From NCBI GenBank assembly GCA_900548355.1, contig URKR01000009.1:1-64000 (forward strand): 64,000 bases of DNA, in the 5' to 3' direction. A model generated the notes under the pieces. The model worked only from the letters and a program-made list of their open reading frames with translations. It was not told the DNA's origin and did no database searches. This document shows positions 1-7,462 of the stretch, in pieces. Position numbers and translations under genes: made by a program. Each line of letters begins with the position of its first letter. The stretch's first letter is position 1. This stretch comes from an uncultured Oscillospiraceae bacterium (lineage in GTDB: Bacteria; Bacillota; Clostridia; Oscillospirales; Ruminococcaceae).

Positions 1-651
1 GATCTGTTCCTCTCCACGGCGGGGCGCTTCTTTGGGCGGCTCCTGCGGCTTCGGCGGTTCCGGGGCCGGAGGCTTCACAGCGGCGGAGCCCTTGTCAACT
101 GCCTTTTTCGGAGTGGCCGCCTTTGGGGGCTTTTCCTTGCCTCTGGTGGTCTTGTCCGCCGGTTCCTTCCAGATGGAAGTTTTCTTCGGGGCGGCGGGTT
201 CTTTTGCCGGGGAGGCCTTCTTCTTGTCCGCCGGAGCTTTCGCCTGCGCCTCCTTCGGAGGGCGTCCCCTACGCTTCGGCGGTTCCGCTGTTTTGTCAGG
301 CTCCTTCTTCACAGCCTTGTCCGGCTTCTCGGGCTCCTTTCCCTTATCCGGTGCGGTGGCGGTCTGCTCCGGCGCTTTTTCTTTTTCCGCCGCTTTCTTC
401 CCGGCTATGATTTCCGAAAAGTTGTAGACGGAAACATTCGGACTTTTCTCTGCGCCTGCCTTCTCGGAAGTGGGGGACTCCTTATCCTTCGGCGGTGCGG
501 CTTTGTCTGCGTCCTGCTCCGGGGGCTTCTGTTCCGGCATGGACGGTTCGGTTTTCACAGGCTCCTTGACGGGGGCCTGTTCCGGGACCTTGCCCGGCCC
601 GGTGTCCGGCGCTGCCGTCTCCGGGGCTTTTGTGGTTTTATCATCTGGCAT
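1..651 (-). CDS. Pro/Lys-rich conjugative-element protein, N-terminal part (cut by window edge)
   Basis: 217 codons are open to the window edge. The ATG at 651 is preceded by AGGAGGT. The product is dominated by P, K, E and A and looks disordered. An ordered-looking patch, VSVYNFSEII, lies at about residues 73-82, and an AT-hook-like KRRGRPPK at about 126-133 suggests DNA contact. Proteins of this style, a disordered basic lead-in before a folded domain, are common in clostridial integrative conjugative elements, sometimes ahead of ParB-like domains. The folded part lies outside the window, so function cannot be assigned. Two terminators and a promoter upstream on the same strand suggest a regulated leader. 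Confidence 0.6.
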   Translation of the reverse strand, partial: MPDDKTTKAPETAAPDTGPGKVPEQAPVKEPVKTEPSMPEQKPPEQDADKAAPPKDKESPTSEKAGAEKSPNVSVYNFSEIIAGKKAAEKEKAPEQTATAPDKGKEPEKPDKAVKKEPDKTAEPPKRRGRPPKEAQAKAPADKKKASPAKEPAAPKKTSIWKEPADKTTRGKEKPPKAATPKKAVDKGSAAVKPPAPEPPKPQEPPKEAPRRGEEQI

Positions 652-679
652 ACACGTTTACCTCCTGATTTTGAGCATG

Positions 680-710
680 AAAAAAGGGGCCTGACTTTTC
701 ATCAGGCCCC
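680..710 (-). terminator. Leader terminator/attenuator upstream of the conjugative-element gene
   Basis: A 9-bp perfect stem (GGGGCCTGA / TCAGGCCCC, loop of 7) is followed on the minus strand by six T residues. It lies inside the leader of the minus-strand gene starting at 651, only about 30 bases before its start codon. A 14-codon reading frame (ATG at about 703, ending in the AGGAGGTAA that serves as the downstream ribosome site) overlaps it and might be a leader peptide. Confidence 0.7.
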
Positions 711-742
711 GGTGGGGTAGTTCCTCCTTTCTTGCCAAGCTA

Positions 743-777
743 CAAAAATACCGCCCGTAGTCTCGTTTGGGCGGTAT
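743..777 (-). terminator. Second tandem leader terminator
   Basis: A 9-bp stem (ATACCGCCC / GGGCGGTAT, 12-base loop) is followed on the minus strand by TTTTTG. It precedes the 680-710 terminator on the same transcript, so the minus-strand leader carries two consecutive stops before the coding region. Confidence 0.65.
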
Positions 778-789
778 CTCTGCGTAAGA

Positions 790-840
790 TTGGCAGTCCA
801 TTGTTAAATTTTATAATGTTCCCTTTGTACACCGTTGCAA
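790..840. promoter_or_regulatory. Overlapping divergent promoters
   Basis: Minus strand: TTGCAA (835-840), 18-base spacer, TTATAA (811-816), driving the conjugative-element leader. Plus strand: TTGGCA (790-795), 16-base spacer, TATAAT (812-817), driving the UDP-glucose dehydrogenase gene. The two -10 boxes share the same bases, so the promoters probably exclude each other. Confidence 0.5.
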
Positions 841-910
841 GCGAAGATTGGTATACATATGTGACAAATACGTTGAAGGACTATATATAACCAAAGGATT
901 GTGTTTACAG

Positions 911-2167
911 ATGGAAACAAGCACGAAAAGAAGAATCGCTGTAGCCGGTACGGGTTACGTTGGTTTATCCATTGCCACGCTGCTGGCCCAGCACAATCAT
1001 GTTACCGCAGTCGATATCGTCCCTGAAAAGGTTGAGCTAATCAACAAACGCAAATCGCCTATTCAAGATGACTATATCGAGAAATATCTGTCTGAAAAGG
1101 AGTTGGATCTTACAGCAACCCTCGATGCCGAAGCCGCGTATGCAGATGCTGATTTCATCGTCATCGCTGCCCCCACCAATTATGACAGCAAAAAGAATTT
1201 CTTTGATACGAGCGCGGTGGAAGATGTCATTGAGCGGGTGCTATCTGTAAATTCAAAAGGCATCATGGTGATTAAGTCCACCATACCGGTGGGGTATACA
1301 GAGAGTATCCGAAAAAAGTACAAGACAAAAAGTATTCTGTTTAGCCCGGAATTTCTTCGCGAATCAAAGGCGTTATACGATAATCTTTATCCAAGCCGCA
1401 TTATTGTGGGCACTGATCTGCAAGACGAAAGGCTCGTAAAGGCAGCACATACCTTTGCCATGCTCTTGCAGGAAGGAGCAATCAAAGAGAACATCGATAC
1501 GCTATATATGGGATTCACGGAAGCCGAAGCGGTGAAGCTGTTTGCGAATACATACCTGGCATTGCGGGTGTCATATTTCAACGAGTTAGATACCTATGCC
1601 GAGATGAAAGGGCTGAACACTCAGCAGATTATCAAAGGCGTCTGCCTTGACCCACGGATCGGAGATTTTTATAACAATCCCAGCTTTGGCTATGGAGGCT
1701 ATTGCTTGCCTAAAGATACGAAACAGCTGCTGGCAAATTATCAGAATGTACCGGAGAACTTGATTGAAGCCATTGTGGAGAGCAACCGCACCCGAAAAGA
1801 TTTCATTGCCGATCGTGTGCTCCATATGGCAGGATATTATGACTATGGCGAAGGAAATGAATACAATGCTACAGCGGAAAAGCAGTGCGTAATTGGCGTT
1901 TATCGCCTTACCATGAAGTCTAACTCGGATAATTTCCGGCAAAGTTCTATCCAGGGCGTTATGAAGCGCATCAAAGCCAAAGGTGCGCAGGTTATCGTAT
2001 ACGAGCCAACACTCGAAAATGGCTCGACTTTCTTTGGCAGCAAAGTCGTGAACGATCTTGAGGAATTCAAGGCGGTTAGTCAAGCTATTATTGCAAACCG
2101 TTATGACAGCTGCCTGAATGATGTGCGAGAAAAGGTTTACACGAGGGATTTGTTTCGGAGAGACTGA
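911..2167 (+). CDS. UDP-glucose/nucleotide-sugar 6-dehydrogenase
   Basis: Cytosolic NAD-dependent enzyme that oxidises UDP-glucose (or a related UDP-sugar) twice to the uronic acid, a precursor for surface polysaccharide. The N-terminal Rossmann motif is [10 protein letters not shown]. The substrate-domain motif [10 protein letters not shown] carries the catalytic Cys, and STIPVGYT and SPEFLRE are typical of the family. Length is 418 residues, near the family norm. The frame is open to a TTG at 848, but ATG 911 has AAAGGA upstream and places the Rossmann strand at the usual distance. GC content is clearly lower than in glmM downstream, and no glycosyltransferases are adjacent, so it may be transferred cargo. 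Confidence 0.9.
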   Translation: METSTKRRIAVAGTGYVGLSIATLLAQHNHVTAVDIVPEKVELINKRKSPIQDDYIEKYLSEKELDLTATLDAEAAYADADFIVIAAPTNYDSKKNFFDTSAVEDVIERVLSVNSKGIMVIKSTIPVGYTESIRKKYKTKSILFSPEFLRESKALYDNLYPSRIIVGTDLQDERLVKAAHTFAMLLQEGAIKENIDTLYMGFTEAEAVKLFANTYLALRVSYFNELDTYAEMKGLNTQQIIKGVCLDPRIGDFYNNPSFGYGGYCLPKDTKQLLANYQNVPENLIEAIVESNRTRKDFIADRVLHMAGYYDYGEGNEYNATAEKQCVIGVYRLTMKSNSDNFRQSSIQGVMKRIKAKGAQVIVYEPTLENGSTFFGSKVVNDLEEFKAVSQAIIANRYDSCLNDVREKVYTRDLFRRD

Positions 2168-2196
2168 AATTACAACAGAAAAAGGAATGATTTAAA

Positions 2197-2430
2197 ATGG
2201 ATACACTTGTAAGAGAATGCGTTGCCATTCTGAAAGATGCTGCCAGTAAAACAAGTGATAACTATGTCATGGGGGTATGTCTTCCCGTACATAGCTCTGA
2301 AGAAAGGGAGATTGTCGGAAGTATACTTAAAAAAATGGGAATCGTTGACCAGTGGGAACCTTTCGGGAAAAATATGGTTCGATGCAAAGTGAATATAGAA
2401 CTAGCAGAAGACTATTTAGATAGAGGATAA
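2197..2430 (+). CDS. Small protein of unknown function (77 aa)
   Basis: Starts at ATG 2197 with AAAGGA about ten bases upstream and lies 29 bases after the dehydrogenase stop, so it is probably co-transcribed with it. The sequence is mixed-charge with no transmembrane segment, signal peptide or metal motif that I recognise. Predicted helices flank a central acidic stretch (HSSEEREIVGSILKKMG). GC is low like the preceding gene and unlike glmM, which begins 8 bases downstream. I do not recognise the family. Confidence 0.6.
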   Translation: MDTLVRECVAILKDAASKTSDNYVMGVCLPVHSSEEREIVGSILKKMGIVDQWEPFGKNMVRCKVNIELAEDYLDRG

Positions 2431-2437
2431 ACAAATT

Positions 2438-3841
2438 ATGTCTAAATACTTTGGCACCGACGGCTTCCGCGGGGAAGCCAACGTCACCCTGACCGCCGAC
2501 CACGCCTACAAGATCGGCCGATTCCTCGGCTGGTACTATACCGAAAAGCGCCGCCGTGCGGCGGCCGAGGGCCTCGCCACCCAGGAAGGCCCGGCCCGCA
2601 TCGTCATCGGCAAGGACACCCGGCGTTCCAGCTATATGTTTGAGTATTCCCTCGTCGGCGGTCTCGTCGCCTCCGGCGCGGACGCGTATCTGCTGCACGT
2701 CACCACCACCCCCAGCGTGGCCTATGTGGCCCGGGTGGATAACTTTGACTGCGGCATCATGATCTCGGCGTCCCACAACCCCTACTATGACAACGGCATC
2801 AAGCTGATCAACGGTCAGGGGGAAAAGATGGATGAGGAGACTATCTCCCTCGTGGAAGCCTACCTGGACGGCCACCTGGAGGCCTTCGGCCAGACCTGGA
2901 CTGAACTGCCCTACGCCATCAAGGAGCAGATCGGCTGTACGGTGGACTATGTGGCGGGCCGCAACCGGTACATCGGCTACCTGATCTCGCTGGGTATGTA
3001 CTCTTTCCGCGGCGTGAAGGTCGGCCTGGACTGCGCCAACGGCTCCAGCTGGAACATCGCCAAGGCGGTGTTTGACGCGCTGGGCGCCACCACCTACGTC
3101 ATCAACGCCGAGCCCAACGGCCTGAACATCAACAAAAACGCCGGCTCCACCCACATCGAGGGCCTGCAGAAGTTCGTCGTCGAGAAGGGTCTGGATGTGG
3201 GCTTTGCCTACGACGGCGACGCCGACCGGTGCCTGTGCGTGGACGAGAAGGGCAACGTGGTCACCGGCGACCACATCCTCTATATCTACGGCCGCTATAT
3301 GAAGGAGCGGGGCAAGCTGGTCACCAACACGGTGGTCACCACCGTCATGTCCAACTTTGGCCTGTACAAGGCCTTTGACGAGCTGGGCATCGACTACGCC
3401 AAGACCGCCGTGGGCGACAAATATGTGTATGAGTATATGCAGCAGCACGGCAGCCGCATCGGCGGCGAGCAGAGCGGGCATATCATTTTCAGCAAATACG
3501 CCTCCACCGGCGACGGCATCCTGACCAGCCTGAAGCTGATGGAAGTGATGATGGCCCGCAAAAAGCCGATGAGCGAGCTGGCCGCCCCTCTGAAGGTCTA
3601 CCCCCAGGTGCTCAAGAATGTCAAGGTCACCGACAAGGCCGCCGCCCAGGCGGACGCCGACGTGCAGGCCGCGGTGGCAAAGGTGGCCGAGGCCCTGGGC
3701 GATACCGGCCGCATCCTGGTGCGGGAATCCGGCACCGAGCCGCTGGTCCGCGTGATGGTCGAAGCGCCGGAGCATGACATCTGCCAGCAGTATGTCGACG
3801 AAGTCGTCGCCGTCATCCGGCAGAAAGGGTATGCACAGTAA
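2438..3841 (+). CDS. glmM: Phosphoglucosamine mutase
   Basis: Converts glucosamine-6-phosphate to glucosamine-1-phosphate on the route to UDP-GlcNAc. It is an alpha-D-phosphohexomutase in the usual four domains: the start SKYFGTDGFRGEAN, the phosphoserine loop SASHNP (about residues 110-115), the Mg2+ loop YDGDADRC, the sugar loop GEQSGH, and the C-terminal phosphate loop RESGTEPLVR. Length 467 is slightly above the roughly 450 usual. GC is high, unlike its neighbours on both sides. The TAATG junction couples it to the VanZ-like gene, and glmS follows, so the local order is glmM-vanZ-glmS. A phosphomannomutase specificity cannot be excluded from sequence alone, but the glmS neighbour favours GlmM. 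Confidence 0.88.
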   Translation: MSKYFGTDGFRGEANVTLTADHAYKIGRFLGWYYTEKRRRAAAEGLATQEGPARIVIGKDTRRSSYMFEYSLVGGLVASGADAYLLHVTTTPSVAYVARVDNFDCGIMISASHNPYYDNGIKLINGQGEKMDEETISLVEAYLDGHLEAFGQTWTELPYAIKEQIGCTVDYVAGRNRYIGYLISLGMYSFRGVKVGLDCANGSSWNIAKAVFDALGATTYVINAEPNGLNINKNAGSTHIEGLQKFVVEKGLDVGFAYDGDADRCLCVDEKGNVVTGDHILYIYGRYMKERGKLVTNTVVTTVMSNFGLYKAFDELGIDYAKTAVGDKYVYEYMQQHGSRIGGEQSGHIIFSKYASTGDGILTSLKLMEVMMARKKPMSELAAPLKVYPQVLKNVKVTDKAAAQADADVQAAVAKVAEALGDTGRILVRESGTEPLVRVMVEAPEHDICQQYVDEVVAVIRQKGYAQ

Positions 3842-4338
3842 TGGAAGCGTTTCTGTACGAATTGAGCAAAAGTGTGCAGGGAAATCTGACTTTTGAGGAA
3901 GTTCTTTTGCTCATCAGTGCAGGCGCTGTATCTATGTATGGACGGCGAAAATGGAAGACGCTGCCATTTCTCTACAGCATATTCTTAATCGTATATATCA
4001 CATTACTGCGACGGTCGCCAGGGTATCAGGAGGAAATCCAGCTCCATCTGCAATTGTGGGCCAACGCGGGAACTTTGGCGGGGAACGTATGGAATGTATT
4101 GTTGTACCTACCGTTCGGGTGGACGGCCGCGAAGGTGTGGGAGAAGATGGATTGGATCGGAATCATGCTGACGGGGGTAGGGCTCTCCTGTTTGTGTGAA
4201 TTTCTGCAATTTTGGACTGCACGCGGAACGGCGGATCTGAATGATATCCTTTCCAACGGCATCGGTGCGGCAACGGGGGCGATTGCGGTCTGTTGGCTTG
4301 ACAGAAAAGAGCGTACAAATCGAGAACAGAAGCCGTAA
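3841..4338 (+). CDS. VanZ-family membrane protein
   Basis: 165 residues with about four hydrophobic segments. The VanZ-family signature is visible: N-V-L-L-Y-L-P-F-G in a membrane segment, then CEFLQFWTARGTADLNDIL and a glycine-rich last helix (SNGIGAATGAIAV). VanZ of Tn1546 gives low-level teicoplanin resistance by an uncertain mechanism, and the broad family acts at the envelope. The start codon overlaps the glmM stop by one base and glmS begins 30 bases after its end, so it sits inside an amino-sugar operon. It is not part of the van cluster at 18.8-24.8 kb. Base composition is lower-GC than glmM. Confidence 0.8.
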   Translation: MEAFLYELSKSVQGNLTFEEVLLLISAGAVSMYGRRKWKTLPFLYSIFLIVYITLLRRSPGYQEEIQLHLQLWANAGTLAGNVWNVLLYLPFGWTAAKVWEKMDWIGIMLTGVGLSCLCEFLQFWTARGTADLNDILSNGIGAATGAIAVCWLDRKERTNREQKP

Positions 4339-4368
4339 ATAAATTTCAAAACGAGGGGGAGAACGTAT

Positions 4369-6207
4369 ATGTGTGGCATTGTAGGTTTTACAGGAACGCA
4401 CCAGGCGGCGCCTATTCTACTGGATGGCCTTGCCAAGCTGGAATACCGCGGGTATGACTCGGCGGGTTTGGCAGTTCGGGAAGGCAATAAAGAAGCGGTT
4501 ATCGTCAAAGCAACCGGCCGTTTACGTGTGCTGGCAGAAAAGACCAACGGCGGTCAGGCCCTGGAAGGTACCTGCGGCATCGGACATACCCGCTGGGCTA
4601 CCCATGGGGAACCGTCCGAAACCAATGCCCACCCCCATCGCAGCGATGATGGCAACGTGATCGGTGTACATAACGGTATCATCGAGAACTATCAGGAACT
4701 GCGTGACAAACTGACCCGGAAAGGTTATACATTCTACTCTCAGACAGATACCGAAGTTGCCGTTAAGTTGGTGGACTACTACTACAAAAAGTACAACATC
4801 GGGCCGGTGGATGCAATTGCGAAGGCGATGGTACGCATCCGTGGCTCCTATGCATTGGCGTTACTGTTCAAGGATTACCCGGAACAGATTTGGGTGGCGC
4901 GCAAGGATAGCCCGATGATCATCGGCGTGCAGGACGAGGAGACCTACATGGCATCGGATGTCCCCGCCATTCTTAAATACACCCGTCAGGTGTATTACAT
5001 TGGCAACCACGAGATGGCCTGTCTGGAAAAAGGGAGGGTAACCTTCTATAATCTGGATGGCGATATCATCGAAAAGCAACTGATACAGATCGATTGGGAT
5101 GCTGAAGCCGCTGAGAAGGGCGGGTTCGAGCATTTTATGATGAAGGAGATCCATGAGCAGCCGAAAGCGGTCTCGGATACCATCAATTCGGTAGTGAAAG
5201 AAGACAGAATCGATTTTTCTGAGGCAGGGCTGACGGATGAGGTTATTCGCAGCATTCAGCAAATCACGGTGGTGGCCTGCGGCAGTGCCTACCATGTGGG
5301 GGCAGTGGCACAGTATGTGTTTGAAGATCTGGCTGGTATCCCGGTGCGTACCGAACTGGCGTCTGAGTTCCGTTACCGTAAACCGCTGTTGACCAAGGAT
5401 ACGCTTGTCATCGTTGTCAGTCAGAGTGGTGAGACGGCGGACAGCCTGGCAGCCCTGCGGGAGGCCAAGGCCCGCGGCATACGCACGCTTGCCATTGTCA
5501 ATGTGATGGGCAGCTCGATTGCGCGGGAGGCTGACCATGTGTTCTACACGCTGGCGGGTCCGGAGATCGCAGTGGCTACCACCAAGGCATACAGTACACA
5601 GCTGGTCGCCAGCTACTTGCTTGCCATGCAGTTCGCCAAGGCACGCGGCAAGCTCAGAGATGAAATCTTTGCCGGTATGCTGGCCGAAATCAAGATGCTG
5701 CCTCAGAAAATTGCCAGATGTCTGGAGGACAAAGAGCGCCTGCAATGGTTCGCCGCCAAACAGGCCAACGCCAAGGATGTGTTCTTTATCGGTCGTGGTA
5801 TTGATTACGCCATCAGCCTGGAAGGCAGTCTGAAGATGAAGGAGATCAGCTATATCCATTCGGAAGCCTATGCTGCGGGCGAACTTAAACACGGCACCAT
5901 CAGCTTGGTGGAACAGGGAACTTTGGTTATCGGCGTGCTGACACAACCGGAGCTGTTCGAGAAAACAATCAGCAACATGGTCGAATGCAAAAGCCGCGGC
6001 GCATATCTGATGGGCCTTACCAGTTATGGTAACTACAGCGTGGAAGATACTGTCGATTTCACCGTATATATCCCCAAAACCGACCCGCATTTTGCTGCCA
6101 GCCTGGCGGTGGTACCACTGCAACTGCTGGGGTATTATGTCAGTGTGGCAAAGGGGCTGGATGTGGACAAACCGCGCAACCTGGCAAAGAGTGTGACAGT
6201 GGAATGA
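4369..6207 (+). CDS. glmS: Glutamine-fructose-6-phosphate aminotransferase (isomerising)
   Basis: Makes glucosamine-6-phosphate from fructose-6-phosphate and glutamine, the first committed step to UDP-GlcNAc. Cys2 in MCGIVGFTG is the glutaminase nucleophile after removal of Met1. HTRWATHG and HNGIIENY belong to the glutaminase domain. Two SIS isomerase domains follow (SQSGETADSL near residue 350, and a second after about 455). The C-terminus DKPRNLAKSVTVE is the canonical tail. 612 residues is full length. GAGGGGGAG precedes the ATG. Only 30 bases separate it from the upstream gene, so there is no room for a glmS ribozyme. GC is lower than in glmM. Confidence 0.97.
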   Translation: MCGIVGFTGTHQAAPILLDGLAKLEYRGYDSAGLAVREGNKEAVIVKATGRLRVLAEKTNGGQALEGTCGIGHTRWATHGEPSETNAHPHRSDDGNVIGVHNGIIENYQELRDKLTRKGYTFYSQTDTEVAVKLVDYYYKKYNIGPVDAIAKAMVRIRGSYALALLFKDYPEQIWVARKDSPMIIGVQDEETYMASDVPAILKYTRQVYYIGNHEMACLEKGRVTFYNLDGDIIEKQLIQIDWDAEAAEKGGFEHFMMKEIHEQPKAVSDTINSVVKEDRIDFSEAGLTDEVIRSIQQITVVACGSAYHVGAVAQYVFEDLAGIPVRTELASEFRYRKPLLTKDTLVIVVSQSGETADSLAALREAKARGIRTLAIVNVMGSSIAREADHVFYTLAGPEIAVATTKAYSTQLVASYLLAMQFAKARGKLRDEIFAGMLAEIKMLPQKIARCLEDKERLQWFAAKQANAKDVFFIGRGIDYAISLEGSLKMKEISYIHSEAYAAGELKHGTISLVEQGTLVIGVLTQPELFEKTISNMVECKSRGAYLMGLTSYGNYSVEDTVDFTVYIPKTDPHFAASLAVVPLQLLGYYVSVAKGLDVDKPRNLAKSVTVE

Positions 6208-6697
6208 CTAAAACTGCCGCCAGGAAAACGGCAAACGAATGTTGTCAGGGGGATAGTAAAGGAATGACGGTTGACAACTTCGCAAAAAACGGCATATCGT
6301 TGCGAATGTGCGAATTTTCCAAGGAAAAATGAACAGCATGGTGATGTGAACTCTTATTGTCGGATAACATATCGCCCCTTGATTTGGAACCTTAACAAAA
6401 ATAGATAGAACGAGTGCACAGCCACCGGACAGAATGCGTCCGGTGGCTGTTTTTGTTTGTCCGGGTTGAACTATAACGATTTTGCGGTGAATATTAAGCT
6501 TTTCTCTTGTATGACACTCCTCAATTTCCGCATGGAAACCAGCTTGCGACTCGAATCCAAAAATCTTTTGCAAAAAAATGTCTAAATAAGACAGGTTTTG
6601 GCATATTTAACCATTATGATATCTTCAGGGTCAAAGAAAGAAGGTATCACATGTAGATGCAGAAGAACGCCGAAGGGAGATTCTGCATCATCTGAGT
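6208..6697. other. Noncoding stretch after glmS
   Basis: I see no credible gene. At 6271 there is TTGACA, and just downstream an inverted repeat TTCGCAA / TTGCGAA (6279-6285 and 6300-6306), which looks operator-like, but no good -10 follows. The glmS terminator lies at 6419-6454. The end of the stretch (6620-6697) is open in frame with the HTH gene that follows. Confidence 0.5.
6419..6454 (+). terminator. Terminator after glmS
   Basis: A perfect 12-bp stem (CAGCCACCGGAC / GTCCGGTGGCTG, 7-base loop) followed by TTTTT, about 210 bases after the glmS stop on the same strand. Confidence 0.85.
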
Positions 6698-6967
6698 TTG
6701 ACAGGCCAGGAGACAATGGAAAATCTGTCGACAATGTTTGGTGTCTCTGTTCGAACGATTTTTCGGGATATCGAGCAGTTGTCGGTAAGTAACCGCATCC
6801 GCTGCGTGCGCGGCAGGCATGGTGGTGGCGTCATTTATGAAGGTGATCGTCCACGTCTGACGCAAAAGCACTATCAGCTCCTGGAGCGGTTATCGCAAGG
6901 CCTTTCTGAACAGGATGCCGAAACCATGCAGGAGATCATGGAAGCTTTGACTCTACGCGGAGCCTGA
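6698..6967 (+). CDS. DeoR/HTH_11-type DNA-binding protein, start unclear
   Basis: Contains a winged helix-turn-helix: ETMENLSTMFGVSVRTIFRD is the HTH, and QLSVSNRIRCVRGRHGGG the wing, which is the arrangement of HTH_11/DeoR regulators. No effector-binding domain follows, so at about 89-115 residues it is a stand-alone DNA-binding module. TTG 6698 is the first recognised start, but the frame is open back to 6620 and the extra residues (HVDAEERREILHHLS) look like a real first helix of the domain. No ATG, GTG or TTG exists in that extension, so the gene either starts at a rare codon or has lost its start by mutation. It may act on the mobile region downstream. Confidence 0.6.
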   Translation: MTGQETMENLSTMFGVSVRTIFRDIEQLSVSNRIRCVRGRHGGGVIYEGDRPRLTQKHYQLLERLSQGLSEQDAETMQEIMEALTLRGA

Positions 6968-7390
6968 TCGCCCCGCATACCTTGACAACTGCATACCCAG
7001 CACGGCAGGTACGTTCCTGCCCCAGTGAGCAACACGGGAAGATGCGCCAGGACGCGCCATGTTCTGCATAACCATCGATGCCTACCCCATGAGGCATTAT
7101 GCAGGATTTGACGCTGAGCGATCCCATCCGACCCGAAAGCAGTCACGACGGACTGTTTTGCGATGACCTGGGGCAGGGGATAATGATACGCCTGCAGCCC
7201 CGCGCATCAGACGGGGTGGCCGGGCCCAGGTTGCAATCATGAGACCTTCGCCCTTGACCAGTGAGCGGTTGTATGCCAGCAGCCCGCCTGCCGTGTTCCT
7301 CATGCCAGGGGGCGAGCGGCAAATTTGGCAAGTTATTACTCCTTTTTTTCTTTCTTTTACGACCTCAACAACGTGTTGATGTCGAACCCG
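6968..7390. other. Intergenic stretch without recognisable genes
   Basis: About 420 bases between the HTH gene and the hairpin ahead of the helicase. Short open frames exist on the minus strand, but none has a ribosome site or recognisable composition. It could be remnant sequence of an older insertion; I see nothing I can name. Confidence 0.4.
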
Positions 7391-7430
7391 TGCGGCGCAG
7401 CACAGCAAGCTGCTGCGCCGCATTATTTTG
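7391..7430 (+). terminator. Hairpin terminator upstream of the helicase gene
   Basis: An 11-12-bp stem (TGCGGCGCAGCA / TGCTGCGCCGCA, 8-base loop) followed by TTATTTTG. It lies 33 bases before the helicase start. It ends an upstream transcript or attenuates the helicase message, and it argues against the helicase starting at 7325. Confidence 0.65.
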
Positions 7431-7462
7431 CCATCAACCGTAATGGAACGGGGGGATTCTGT

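Noticed and set aside
4339..4368. glmS ribozyme upstream of glmS
   Set aside because: Only 30 bases are available and no ribozyme core is present in the end of the preceding gene.
6208..6573. 121-codon minus-strand frame after glmS
   Set aside because: Contains the glmS terminator and lacks a ribosome site or family resemblance.
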